Part shown: positions 26,945 through 35,017 of the stretch, one piece after another
Layout: every line of letters begins with the position of its first letter
Numbering within the stretch: position 1 is the stretch's first letter
Source: Acidovorax sp. NCPPB 4044
GTDB lineage: Bacteria; Pseudomonadota; Gammaproteobacteria; Burkholderiales; Burkholderiaceae_C
NCBI RefSeq assembly: GCF_028069655.1
Contig: NZ_JAMCOS010000001.1
Coordinates: 2,014,001-2,078,000, forward strand
Reading direction: 5' to 3'
Length of the DNA stretch: 64,000 nucleotides
Notes under the pieces: generated by a model
Databases searched by the model: none
Told to the model about the DNA's origin: nothing
Seen by the model: only the letters and a program-made list of their open reading frames with translations
Made by a program: the position numbers and the translations under genes

Positions 26945-29638
26945 ATGATCGAAAAGCACTACCTCACCCCCTTGTTCGCGCCCAGCTCCATCGCCGTGCT
27001 GGCGGGCCGCGCGGACGCCCCCGAAACGCTCACCCCCTCCGCCCGGGCCCTGCACGAAGCCCTGCGCGCGCAGCGGTTCACGGGCACGCTGCAGTTCCTG
27101 GACATCCACACCAGCGGCACGCTGGCCGACTTGGCGCAGACGCGGGCCGACCTGGCGGTGATCGCCCAGCAGCCGCAGGACACGGCCGCGGCGCTGGAGG
27201 TGGCGGGCCGCATCGGCTGCCGCGCGGCGCTGGTGCTCTCGCAGGGGCTGGATGCCGACACCGCCCTGCGGCTCAAGAAGATCGCGCGGCGCGAGGGCAT
27301 GCACCTGCTGGGGCCCAATTCGCTGGGCCTGCAGCGGCCGCACCTGCAGCTCAACGCGAGCGCGGCCGGGCCGCTGGCGCGCGAAGGGTCGCTCGCGCTG
27401 GTGTGCCAGTCGGGCGCGCTCACGGCTTCGATCCTCGACTGGGCGCACAAGAACGCCGTGGGCTTTTCCACCGTGGTGTCGCTCGGCCCGAACACCGACG
27501 TGGACATCTCCCAGGTGCTCGACTTCCTGGCCAACGACGGGCGCACGCAGAGCATCGTGGTCTACATGGAAGGCATCGGCAGCGCGCGCCGCTTCATGAG
27601 CGCGCTGCGCTCGGCCGCCAATGCCAAGCCCGTGGTGGTGCTCAAGGCCGGCCGCAAGCCCGCAGGCAACGAGGCCGCGCAGACCCACAGCGGCACCATC
27701 GTGGGCAGCGACGACGTGTTCGACGCCGCGCTGCGCCGCGCGGGCGCGGTGCGCGTGCGCTCCTTCGTCGAACTGTTCTCGGCGGCCAAGTGCCTGGCCT
27801 CGCGCTACCGGCCCGTGGGCAAGCGGCTGGCGCTGGTCACCAACGGCGGCGGGCCGGGCGTGCTGGCGGCCGACTGGGTGAACGAGATCCTGCTGGAGAT
27901 GGGGCGCCTGTCGGCCGACGCGGCCCAGGCGCTCGCGCCGCAGCTGCCGCCGCTCGCCTCGCTCGCCGACCTGATCGACCTGTCGGAGGAGGCCGGTCCC
28001 GCGCACTACCGCGCGGCCATCGAGGCGGCCGAACGCGACCGGCAGATCGACGGCGTGCTGGCCATCCATTCGCCCAAGGCGGGCACCGATGCGGTCGATG
28101 TCGCCAGGGCCCTGGCCGATGCCAAGCGCCTCATGGGCAAGCCGCTGCTGGCCTGCTGGATGGGCGACGCCACCGTGGGCCCCGCGCGCGAGGTGCTGCG
28201 CGCCGCGGCCATCCCGAGCTTTCGCACGCCCGAGGCGGCCGTGGGCGCCTTCGGCAACATCGCCTCGTTCTACCAGAACCAGCAGCTGCTGCAGCAGACG
28301 CCGCCACCGCTCTCGGCGCTGTCCAAGCCCGACATCGAGGGCGCTCGGCTGCTCATCGAGAGCGTGCTGGCCGAGCGGCGCAGCGTGCTCACCGAGATGG
28401 AGTCGAAGACGCTGCTGGCCGCCTTCCAGGTGCCGGTGACCAAGACGCTGCTCGCGCGCAGCGCACACGAGGCCATGATGATCGCCACGCAGCTGGGCTT
28501 CCCGGTGGCGCTGAAGATCGACTCGCCCGACATCTCGCACAAGTCCGACGTGGGCGGCGTGGCGCTCGACATCCACAGCGGCACGGCCGCGCGCGATGCC
28601 TACACCGACATGGTGCAGCGCGTGGCGCGGCTGCAGCCCGGCGCGCGCATCAACGGCGTGACGGTGCAGAAGATGGCGCGCGCGCGGCGCGGCCGCGAGA
28701 TCTGCATCGGCCTGGTCACCGACGACCCGTTCGGGCCCGTCATCACCTTCGGCGCGGGCGGCACCATGATCGAGCTGATCGACGACCGCGCCATGGAACT
28801 GCCGCCGCTCAACCAGTTCCTCGCGCGCCGGCTCATCGAACGCTCGCGCGTGGCCGAGACGCTGGGCGAATGGCGCGGCGCCAGTGCCGTGGACCGCGAC
28901 GCGCTGGAGCAGACGCTGCTGCGCGTCTCGGAAATGGTCTGCGCGCTGCCGCAGCTGCGCGAGATGGACATCAACCCGCTCATCGTCGATGCGGGCGGCG
29001 TGGTGGCGGTGGATGCGCGCATCGCCGTGCGCGACACCGCGCAGGCCGCCAGCGGCCGCAGCGAGGGCTACGGGCACCTGGCCATCCTGCCGTACCCCGC
29101 GCGCTACGAGCAGACCTGGCCCATGCGCGGCGGCGGCGAATTCCTCGTGCGGCCCGTGCGGCCGGACGATGCGCAGATGCTGCAGCGGCTGGTGAAGGAA
29201 CTCTCGCCCGAGAGCCGTTACTTCCGGTACATCTCGCAGATCGCAGAACTCCCGGCACCGATGCTCGCGCGCTTCACGCTCATCGACTACGACCGCGAGA
29301 TGGCGCTCGTCGCCGTGCACCGCGAGCGCAGCGCGGGCGAGGACGGCGAGGTCCGCAGCACCGAGCGCATCGTGGGCGTCTCGCGCTACGTGACCAACCC
29401 CGACCAGACGAGCTGTGAATTCGCACTGGTGGTGGCCGACGATTTCAACGGCCGCGGGCTGGGCTCGCGCCTCATGCTCAGCATCATGGAAGCCGCGCGC
29501 GACAAGGGCCTGACGGAGATCCAGGGGCTGGTGCTGGCGCAGAACCCGAGCATGCTCAAGCTCATGCGGCGCCTGGGCTTCGAGGTGCGGGCCTACCCGG
29601 ACGATCCGGATTTCAAGCTGGTGGCGCACCAGCTCTGA
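26945..29638 (+). CDS. Pat/YfiQ-type protein lysine acetyltransferase (NDP-forming acyl-CoA synthetase-like domain + GNAT)
   Basis: An 897-residue protein starting at the ATG at 26945. The first ~700 residues match an ADP-forming acyl-CoA synthetase: CoA-binding domain, CQSGALTASILDWA and LVTNGGGPGVLAADW succinyl-CoA-ligase-type loops, and an ATP-grasp-like part with FPVALKIDSPDISHKSDVGG. The C-terminal ~170 residues form a GNAT acetyltransferase (FLVRPVRPDDAQMLQRLV and ADDFNGRGLGSRLM, the latter carrying the acetyl-CoA loop). In Salmonella Pat and E. coli YfiQ this architecture acetylates a lysine of Acs and PrpE, switching them off. The predicted catalytic His of a true synthetase is not obvious. 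A substrate candidate, PrpE, is encoded in the same window. Monocistronic. Confidence 0.88.
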   Translation: MIEKHYLTPLFAPSSIAVLAGRADAPETLTPSARALHEALRAQRFTGTLQFLDIHTSGTLADLAQTRADLAVIAQQPQDTAAALEVAGRIGCRAALVLSQGLDADTALRLKKIARREGMHLLGPNSLGLQRPHLQLNASAAGPLAREGSLALVCQSGALTASILDWAHKNAVGFSTVVSLGPNTDVDISQVLDFLANDGRTQSIVVYMEGIGSARRFMSALRSAANAKPVVVLKAGRKPAGNEAAQTHSGTIVGSDDVFDAALRRAGAVRVRSFVELFSAAKCLASRYRPVGKRLALVTNGGGPGVLAADWVNEILLEMGRLSADAAQALAPQLPPLASLADLIDLSEEAGPAHYRAAIEAAERDRQIDGVLAIHSPKAGTDAVDVARALADAKRLMGKPLLACWMGDATVGPAREVLRAAAIPSFRTPEAAVGAFGNIASFYQNQQLLQQTPPPLSALSKPDIEGARLLIESVLAERRSVLTEMESKTLLAAFQVPVTKTLLARSAHEAMMIATQLGFPVALKIDSPDISHKSDVGGVALDIHSGTAARDAYTDMVQRVARLQPGARINGVTVQKMARARRGREICIGLVTDDPFGPVITFGAGGTMIELIDDRAMELPPLNQFLARRLIERSRVAETLGEWRGASAVDRDALEQTLLRVSEMVCALPQLREMDINPLIVDAGGVVAVDARIAVRDTAQAASGRSEGYGHLAILPYPARYEQTWPMRGGGEFLVRPVRPDDAQMLQRLVKELSPESRYFRYISQIAELPAPMLARFTLIDYDREMALVAVHRERSAGEDGEVRSTERIVGVSRYVTNPDQTSCEFALVVADDFNGRGLGSRLMLSIMEAARDKGLTEIQGLVLAQNPSMLKLMRRLGFEVRAYPDDPDFKLVAHQL

Positions 29639-29666
29639 CCGCGGCCGCAGCGCGTGCGCTTCGCGC

Positions 29667-29691
29667 TTCGGTTCCGACGCGGGGTCTTCGC
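29667..29691 (+). promoter_or_regulatory. PIP-box (HrpX-type) upstream of the kinase gene
   Basis: TTCGG at 29667-29671 and TTCGC at 29687-29691 are separated by exactly 15 bases, matching TTCGB-N15-TTCGB, the plant-inducible promoter element bound by HrpX/HrpB-type regulators. It is 69 bases upstream of the kinase ATG. A canonical -10 hexamer at the usual 30-32 base distance is not clear; CAATGC begins 33 bases downstream. Confidence 0.6.
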
Positions 29692-29760
29692 GCCCCTGGC
29701 AGCGGATTTTGCGACGCTGCGGTGCAATGCCGCCTTAGAAAGACTTCCCCCTTTCCCCAG

Positions 29761-31296
29761 ATGAAACTCCGTTCGCTATCCGGAAGCCCGGAACGCTTGG
29801 CAGCGCCGGAGCGGAGCGCCACCGAGCCCGCCGTGCAAGCGGATAGCGCGCAGCGCGCCTCTTCGCGGCACGAAGAGCCCCTGCAACCGTTGCTGACGCG
29901 AAGGCGCCTGACGGCCGACGCGGGAATGGACGGGGGCCTGCGGATCAATGCGCTCATGGAGCCGCTCAGAGACCTGCGCCTGGACACCCCGCGATCCATG
30001 CGGCTCTCCACCCCGGGCTCGCGGGCCAGTCCTTTCACGCCCGGAACATCGTCCTCCAGCAGTAGCCAAAGCAACTCGCCCACGCTGGCCAGCCTGGTCC
30101 AACCGGCCACGCCCCTGGCGCTTGCCAGCGATACCGAACCCTGGAGTGGATCCCAGGCCCTGAAGCGGGAGCGCAGCCTGCTGCGGGATCGGCGCATGTC
30201 GGGCGCCCAGACGGCCATCAGCCCGCGCCTCGCGAAGACGCTCAGCGGCGTACCGCCCAGCAAATCCCTCTGGTCCGAGCGCATCTCGGCATTGAAGCCC
30301 GCGGTGGCGGAGACAGGGCAGGGATTCGCCATCGTTTCGCTCGACACGTCCTCCGGCGAAGCCGTGGCCTGCCGGCGTATCGGTGACGGTGCCTCCGGCA
30401 AGGTGTACCGCGTCAGGCTCTCCGAGAACTTTGTGCGGGATCAAGAGGACTGCGGACGGGATTTCGTCTTCAAGGCCATGCTCAGCCTGGACCCGGCGGA
30501 CCGGCTTCCGCTGGGTATGTACCAGAGGCACTCCGAAGATCCCGAGGCGCTGGCGCAGGCCATCGAGGATTGCAGGTCCCGGATCTGCAAGGAGTTCCAG
30601 ATCGCCGAGTCGCTGCGCGGCACTTCGCAGGTCATGCAGGTGCACGGCCTCGTGCAGATAGGCCACAGGCTGGGGTTGCTGTCCGAAAGCATCGACGGCG
30701 TGACGGCCCGCAAACTGTTCGAGTCCGGCCCCGCCGCGCTGGCGCAGGGCCATGTCACGCCGGCGGCGTATTTTCAGTTGGCCAGGACGATGGCCGCCGA
30801 TGTGCTCGTCGGATTGTCCCGGTTCGACGACGAGGGCGTGGCGCACCAGGACATCTCGGATAACAACGTGATGTACGACAGTCGGCGCAAGATGTTCCGC
30901 ATCGTCGACATGGGGCACGGCGGCGAGCACGGCGAGGACCGTTCCATGGGTACCTGGGGCTTTGTGGATATGCAACCGGCGCCGGCAGGCCACAAGAGCG
31001 ACGTGTACGCCGCTGGCCAGTTGCTGGCATGCAGTCTGAAGGATCCAGGCGTTCGCGTGGGCCTGCGGGGCATCCACCAGCGGACGTCGGTCGAGAGTTT
31101 CCCGTTCATGGGTGCCCTCCGCGCCCTCGGGCCCGACGTGCTCGAGGATGCGGTGCGGGTGTTCAATCGCATGACCGTGCAGGACCCGGAGGACCGTGCC
31201 ACGGCCGCGGAACTGCTCAAGGATCCGTTCTTCCAGGCGCTCGAGCCCCGCGAGTCGCTCCAGGCCACCTACTGTCGCGTGTTCGATGTGTCCTGA
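29761..31296 (+). CDS. Protein kinase-like protein, candidate type III secreted effector
   Basis: A 511-residue protein starting at the ATG at 29761. Residues 1-~195 are disordered and Ser/Pro/Arg-rich (MKLRSLSGSPERLAAPERSA, and a run of six Ser near residue 99), with no signal peptide or membrane helix, as in type III effectors. The kinase fold follows: G-loop 208-GDGASGKV-215, Lys238 in FVFKAML, a probable alpha-C Glu in KEFQIAE, catalytic loop HQDISDNN (362-369, with Asp364 and Asn369 kept but HQD instead of HRD), and DMG (383-385) in place of DFG. The core residues needed for catalysis are present. Xanthomonas XopAU is a kinase effector, but relationship to it is not shown. A PIP-box lies 69 bases upstream. 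Translocation into plant cells is inferred, not shown. Confidence 0.75.
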   Translation: MKLRSLSGSPERLAAPERSATEPAVQADSAQRASSRHEEPLQPLLTRRRLTADAGMDGGLRINALMEPLRDLRLDTPRSMRLSTPGSRASPFTPGTSSSSSSQSNSPTLASLVQPATPLALASDTEPWSGSQALKRERSLLRDRRMSGAQTAISPRLAKTLSGVPPSKSLWSERISALKPAVAETGQGFAIVSLDTSSGEAVACRRIGDGASGKVYRVRLSENFVRDQEDCGRDFVFKAMLSLDPADRLPLGMYQRHSEDPEALAQAIEDCRSRICKEFQIAESLRGTSQVMQVHGLVQIGHRLGLLSESIDGVTARKLFESGPAALAQGHVTPAAYFQLARTMAADVLVGLSRFDDEGVAHQDISDNNVMYDSRRKMFRIVDMGHGGEHGEDRSMGTWGFVDMQPAPAGHKSDVYAAGQLLACSLKDPGVRVGLRGIHQRTSVESFPFMGALRALGPDVLEDAVRVFNRMTVQDPEDRATAAELLKDPFFQALEPRESLQATYCRVFDVS

Positions 31297-31332
31297 TGGC
31301 ACCGCCGGCGGGCGGAGCATCGGCACCATCAG
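31293..31332. terminator. Possible bidirectional hairpin between convergent genes
   Basis: CTGATGG at 31293-31299 pairs with CCATCAG at 31326-31332, and a nested CCGCC/GGCGG stem lies inside. It spans both stop codons of the convergent kinase and tolC genes. There is no T tract, so intrinsic termination is uncertain. Confidence 0.3.
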
Positions 31333-32708
31333 CGCACGGTGAGTGCGTCCAGGGTCTGCAGGTCGTCCGGCGAGAGCGTGCCGGCCGCCTGCCGCAGCCG
31401 CAGCGTGCCCAGCAGCACGTTGTAGCGGGCCTGCGCCAGGTCGCGCTTGGTCTGGAAGAGTTGGCTCTGCGCGTTGAGCACGTCGATGTTCACGCGCACG
31501 CCCACCTGGTAGCCGAGCTGGTTGGCTTCGAGCGCGCTCTGGCTCGATGCCTCGGCGGCCTCCAGCGCGCGCACCTGGCTCTGGCCGGACTGCACGCCGA
31601 AGAACGCGGTGCGCGCGGACTGCGCCACCGAGCGGCGCGCGTTGTCGAGGTCGGCACGGGCCTTGTCTTCCAGCGACAGCGTTTCCTGGATGCGGTTCTG
31701 CACCGCGAAGCCCGCGAACAGCGGCAGGGTGAACTGCACGCCGACCGTGGCATTGCGCGTGCGCGAAGAGATCTGCGGCGCCGTCACGGTGCCGTTGGGA
31801 TTGCGGGCCACGGTGTAGCCGGCCTGCAGGTCCACGGTGGGCAGGTGGCCGGTCTCGGCCTTGCGGGTTTCCAGCCGCGCCACGTCGAGGGCCACCTGGG
31901 CCTGGCGGACCTGGGGCTGCAGTTCCTCGGCGGTGCGCACCCAGGCGTCCACGTCGGCGGGCGCCAGGGGCGGCAACTGCACGGGCAGGGCCAGCGGCTG
32001 CGGGGACACGCCCGCGCGGCCCACGAGTTGCTCCAGCGCGAGCTGCTTCACGCGCAGGTCGTTGTCGGCGGCGATCTCCTGCGCCACCACGAGGTCGAAG
32101 CGCGACTGCGCCTCGCGCGAATCGGTGATGGTGGCGTTGCCCACCTCGAAGTTGCGCTGTGCCGAGGCGAGTTGCTCCGAGACGGCCGCCTTCTGGGCCC
32201 GCACGAAGGTGAGCGTGTCGCGCGCAGCCAGCACATCGAAGTAGGCCTGCGCCACCCGCACGACCAGGTCCTGGCGCGTGGCTTCGAGCCGGGCCTGCGC
32301 GATGTCGATGCCGCGCTGGCCCTGCTCGAAGCCGATGCGGTTGGCGGGCCGGTAGAGCGGCTGCGACGCCGTGAGGCCCGCCGATTGCTGCGGCGCGCCG
32401 AGGTCGATCGGCGGGCGGTTCACATGGGTCTGCGCATACGACGCGCCGGCCGACAGCCCCGCGCTCGGCAGCAGCCCGGCGCGGGCCTGCTCGGCGCGGC
32501 TCACCGACGCATTGGCTTCCGCCAGCGCGGCCTGCAGCGGAGCGTCGTAGCCCTGGGCCATATCGACCAGGGCCGAGAGGCTCTGCGCGGAGGCGGGCAG
32601 GGCGTGCGCCAGGGCGGCGAGGGCGAGGGCGCCCAGCAGGGCGCGCGGCAGGTGTCGGGGCAGTTGCCGGGGCAACGGGGAGGGCAAAGGCGTGCGGCGG
32701 AGAGTCAT
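31329..32708 (-). CDS. tolC: TolC-family outer membrane efflux / type I secretion channel
   Basis: A 459-residue protein starting at the ATG at 32708, beginning with a long signal peptide (basic residues, then LPRALLGALALAALAHALPASAQ). It has two homologous halves of long amphipathic helices separated by beta strands. Recognisable pieces are SLSALVDMAQGYDAPLQAAL at the start of the mature protein, AYFDVLAARDTLTFVRAQKAAV in the first half, and NQLGYQVGVRVNIDVLNAQS in the second. Trimers form an outer-membrane barrel with a periplasmic tunnel that pairs with inner-membrane pumps. No pump or adaptor gene is adjacent, so it may serve several transporters. It is the last gene of a leftward set with rhodanese, pcm and tetR, an order common in beta-proteobacteria. 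Confidence 0.92.
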   Translation of the reverse strand: MTLRRTPLPSPLPRQLPRHLPRALLGALALAALAHALPASAQSLSALVDMAQGYDAPLQAALAEANASVSRAEQARAGLLPSAGLSAGASYAQTHVNRPPIDLGAPQQSAGLTASQPLYRPANRIGFEQGQRGIDIAQARLEATRQDLVVRVAQAYFDVLAARDTLTFVRAQKAAVSEQLASAQRNFEVGNATITDSREAQSRFDLVVAQEIAADNDLRVKQLALEQLVGRAGVSPQPLALPVQLPPLAPADVDAWVRTAEELQPQVRQAQVALDVARLETRKAETGHLPTVDLQAGYTVARNPNGTVTAPQISSRTRNATVGVQFTLPLFAGFAVQNRIQETLSLEDKARADLDNARRSVAQSARTAFFGVQSGQSQVRALEAAEASSQSALEANQLGYQVGVRVNIDVLNAQSQLFQTKRDLAQARYNVLLGTLRLRQAAGTLSPDDLQTLDALTVR

Positions 32709-32843
32709 GGCGAACAAGCGTTTCTTTCCAGGCAGATAAACCAAACCAGGGGAGCGGATTCCCCGGCGCCGGGCACAGCAGGGGCCTGCCCGGCGCCCCA
32801 AGGCGCCGGGTTGGTCAGGCATGCGTTGCCGGTGGAGCCGGTG

Positions 32844-33194
32844 TCAGTAGCGGGCCACTCCGGCATCGCGCTCTTGCGACCAGGCATCGATGCCGCCGGA
32901 GATGTTGGCCAGCCGCTGGAAGCCCTGCTGATCGAGGAAGGCCGCCACGCGCAGGCTGCGCACGCCGTGGTGGCACAGGCAGGCGATGGGGCGGTCGGGT
33001 TCGAGTTCGGCCAGCCGGGCCGGGATCTCGCCCATGGGAATGGCCGCGACGTCGAAGCTGCCGCCCGGCGCGGGGCGGATGCTGGCGGTCTGCAGTTCCC
33101 AGGGCTCTCGCACGTCCAGCACCAGGGGGCGGGCACCGCCGGCGTCGGCGGTGAACCATTCGTCAAGCTGGGCGGGACGCACGTGGTCGATCAT
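32844..33194 (-). CDS. Rhodanese-like sulfurtransferase
   Basis: A 116-residue single-domain rhodanese starting at the ATG at 33194. It has LVLDVREPWELQTASIRPA at the N-terminus, and the active-site loop CLCHHGVRSLR with Cys74 as the probable persulfide-carrying residue. The six-residue loop is typical of GlpE-type sulfurtransferases that move sulfane sulfur from thiosulfate or a protein donor. The acceptor is unknown. It lies between pcm and tolC on the same strand with gaps of 63 and 135 bases, so it is probably transcribed with them. A direct biochemical link to protein repair or efflux is not evident. Confidence 0.9.
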   Translation of the reverse strand: MIDHVRPAQLDEWFTADAGGARPLVLDVREPWELQTASIRPAPGGSFDVAAIPMGEIPARLAELEPDRPIACLCHHGVRSLRVAAFLDQQGFQRLANISGGIDAWSQERDAGVARY

Positions 33195-33257
33195 GGAAAG
33201 GGTCCTGGTTCCGGAAAGGGGAAGGGGCGCAGGTTCGTGGATGGCGCGTGGGGCCGG

Positions 33258-33968
33258 TCAGAACGTGAAGCGCGAGCGCTCGGGGAAACCCCGCAGGCGC
33301 GCAGTGTTGGTGTCCCACGGATAGGTGGTGGCGAAACGGTCGCCCGTGCGGCGCACGAAAGTGGCGCGCATGACCGGCTCGTCGCCCGTGATCGCAGCCA
33401 GGCGACCACCTTCGCGCAGCAGCGCCAGCAGGTGCTGCGGCACTTCATGCACCGAGCCGCTCAGCACGATGACGTCGAAGGGGCCGTCCGGCACCGCATC
33501 GCGCGCGCCGTCGGCTTGGCGCACCACGGCGTTCTCGATGCCGGCGCTGAGCAGGTTCTCGCGGGCGAATTCGACGAGGTCGGGCACGATCTCCAGCGTC
33601 ACCACGTGCTCGGCGCGGCGGGCCAGCAGCGCTGCCATGTAGCCGGAGCCGGCGCCGATCTCCAGCACGCGGTCGGTGGGCCGCACCTGCAGGTCCTGCA
33701 GCAGGCGCGCTTCCACGCGCGGTGCGAGCATGCACTGGCCCAGGCGCATCGCTTCCTCGGTGACCGGGCTGAGCGGGATCTCCATGTCCATGAACGCCAT
33801 GCCGCGGTAGGCCGGGGGCACGAAATCCTCGCGGCGCACGGCGGAGAGCAGGTCGAGCACGTCGGTGTCGAGCACGTTCCAGGGGCGGATCTGCTGCTCG
33901 ACCATGTTGTAGCGGGCCAGCGTGATGGGGTCGCTCGCGTCGGCGGTCGTGTTGAGGGGGAGGGTCAT
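33258..33968 (-). CDS. pcm: Protein-L-isoaspartate O-methyltransferase
   Basis: A 236-residue S-adenosylmethionine-dependent methyltransferase starting at the ATG at 33968. The SAM-binding motif I is VLEIGAGSGYMAALLA, and VVTLEIVPDLVEFA forms motif post-I. Upstream lies the family-specific NMVEQQIRPWNVLDTDVLD and FVPPAYRGMAFMDMEIPL. The enzyme methylates isoaspartyl residues in aged proteins, allowing their return to L-aspartate. Typical E. coli Pcm is about 208 residues; the extra length here is at both ends. Its start lies 23 bases after the TetR regulator stop, so it is the second gene of the leftward tetR-pcm-rhodanese-tolC set. Confidence 0.9.
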   Translation of the reverse strand: MTLPLNTTADASDPITLARYNMVEQQIRPWNVLDTDVLDLLSAVRREDFVPPAYRGMAFMDMEIPLSPVTEEAMRLGQCMLAPRVEARLLQDLQVRPTDRVLEIGAGSGYMAALLARRAEHVVTLEIVPDLVEFARENLLSAGIENAVVRQADGARDAVPDGPFDVIVLSGSVHEVPQHLLALLREGGRLAAITGDEPVMRATFVRRTGDRFATTYPWDTNTARLRGFPERSRFTF

Positions 33969-33991
33969 GGGGGATTTCTCCGGTGCACGGG

Positions 33992-34726
33992 TCAGGACAA
34001 ACCGGCGATTTTAGGCGGCGCGCCGGCTGGCTGCGCCTGTGGTGGGCCCGCGGTATCCAGGGCACTGCCCGGGCGCACGCACAGGCCCGCCAGAAGGTTG
34101 TCCACCTGCGCATCGATGAAGCGCTGCGGCGCCATCTCCAGCGCATCGGGCATGCAGGGACCGGAATGGCGCCACATCATCATGAACACCAGGGGAGCGA
34201 TGACGACATACACGGCGCAGTCCAGGTCCTGCACCCGGAACTCGCCGCGGTCTATGCCGCGCTGCAGGATGCGGCGGATGAGCCGGTGGCTGGGCTCGAC
34301 CACCTCTATGCGGTAGAAGGCCGCGATGTCGGGGAAATTGTGGGCCTCGCTCAGGATGAGCTTGGAAATGCCCGAGGCCTTGGTGGCGCCGATGTTCTCC
34401 CACCAGAGCTGGTAGGCATGGCGCAGCAGGTCGCTGGTGCTGTAGGGGAACTGTTCGATCTCGAGGTCCCAGTCGGCGAAGTGGCGGCCGATGTTGTGGC
34501 GCACCACCTCCTTGAAGAGGTCTTCCTTGCTGGGGAAATAGAGGAACAGCGTGCCCTTGGACACCCCGGCCTGCGCGGCCACCTCGTCCACCTTGGTGGC
34601 GGCATACCCCTTCTCGACGAACAGGTCCAGCGCGGCCTCGATGAGTTCGCCGGGGCGTGCCTCCTTGCGGCGGGCGCGCTTCGGCGCCGCGGGCGGTGAG
34701 GAGGGGGTGGGGGCTTTCGAAGGCAT
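33992..34726 (-). CDS. TetR/AcrR family transcriptional regulator
   Basis: A 244-residue repressor starting at the ATG at 34726. The N-terminal 20 residues are Pro/Lys-rich. The helix-turn-helix follows, with LIEAALDLFVEKGYAATKVD and VSKGTLFLYFPSKEDLFKEV. The C-terminal ligand-binding domain contains HNFPDIAAFYRIEVVEPSHRL and a hydrophobic helix VVIAPLVFMMMW. Members usually repress their own and nearby efflux genes. Here the next genes on the same strand are pcm, rhodanese and tolC, and a good promoter/operator lies directly upstream, so self-repression and control of the whole set is likely. The inducer is not known. The C-terminal tail is Pro/Gly-rich (PPQAQPAGAPP). Confidence 0.9.
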   Translation of the reverse strand: MPSKAPTPSSPPAAPKRARRKEARPGELIEAALDLFVEKGYAATKVDEVAAQAGVSKGTLFLYFPSKEDLFKEVVRHNIGRHFADWDLEIEQFPYSTSDLLRHAYQLWWENIGATKASGISKLILSEAHNFPDIAAFYRIEVVEPSHRLIRRILQRGIDRGEFRVQDLDCAVYVVIAPLVFMMMWRHSGPCMPDALEMAPQRFIDAQVDNLLAGLCVRPGSALDTAGPPQAQPAGAPPKIAGLS

Positions 34727-34750
34727 ATTAATGACTGACTGGTTAGTAAT
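34727..34750 (-). promoter_or_regulatory. Probable TetR operator
   Basis: An imperfect palindrome directly before the regulator's ATG: ATTAATGAC and GTTAGTAAT flank a six-base centre, with matching outer ATTA/TAAT. It overlaps the -10 element of the tetR promoter, the placement expected for autorepression. Confidence 0.55.
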
Positions 34751-34776
34751 GTAGCAACCGCATGCGGCTGCGTCAA
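34748..34776 (-). promoter_or_regulatory. Sigma70-type promoter of the tetR-pcm-rhodanese-tolC set
   Basis: On the minus strand, TTGACG (34771-34776) and TACATT (34748-34753) are separated by 17 bases, close to the TTGACA-N17-TATAAT consensus. The -10 element is about 20 bases before the ATG and is overlapped by the palindromic operator. Confidence 0.65.
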
Positions 34777-35017
34777 CGCGCGAGTTCGCACCCGAAATTT
34801 CTTGCTTTGGGAGGAATCGATCCCATCTCCCACCGATGGCAGGAGTCGGGCCCATCACCCTGGTGTCCCGATATTTCTGCAATGTTCTGAGCCCACGTGG
34901 AAGACGGCGTTCAATCCGCCGCCCTCATTCGATCGCAGGCCGCGGCTCGGACAATTCCCACAGCCGGTGCGCTGCCGGCCACGTACCGTATCGTTTTCTT
35001 TCGAGCGAGGTTTTTCC

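Noticed and set aside
29692..29760. A -10 hexamer at the 30-32 base distance after the PIP-box
   Set aside because: No YANNNT match is present at exactly that distance; CAATGC is one base further and imperfect, so it was not annotated.
20518..34726. Idea that waaA and the tolC set were one operon later separated by inversion
   Set aside because: The genes lie on opposite strands 10 kb apart here, but the ancestral order cannot be established from this window alone.
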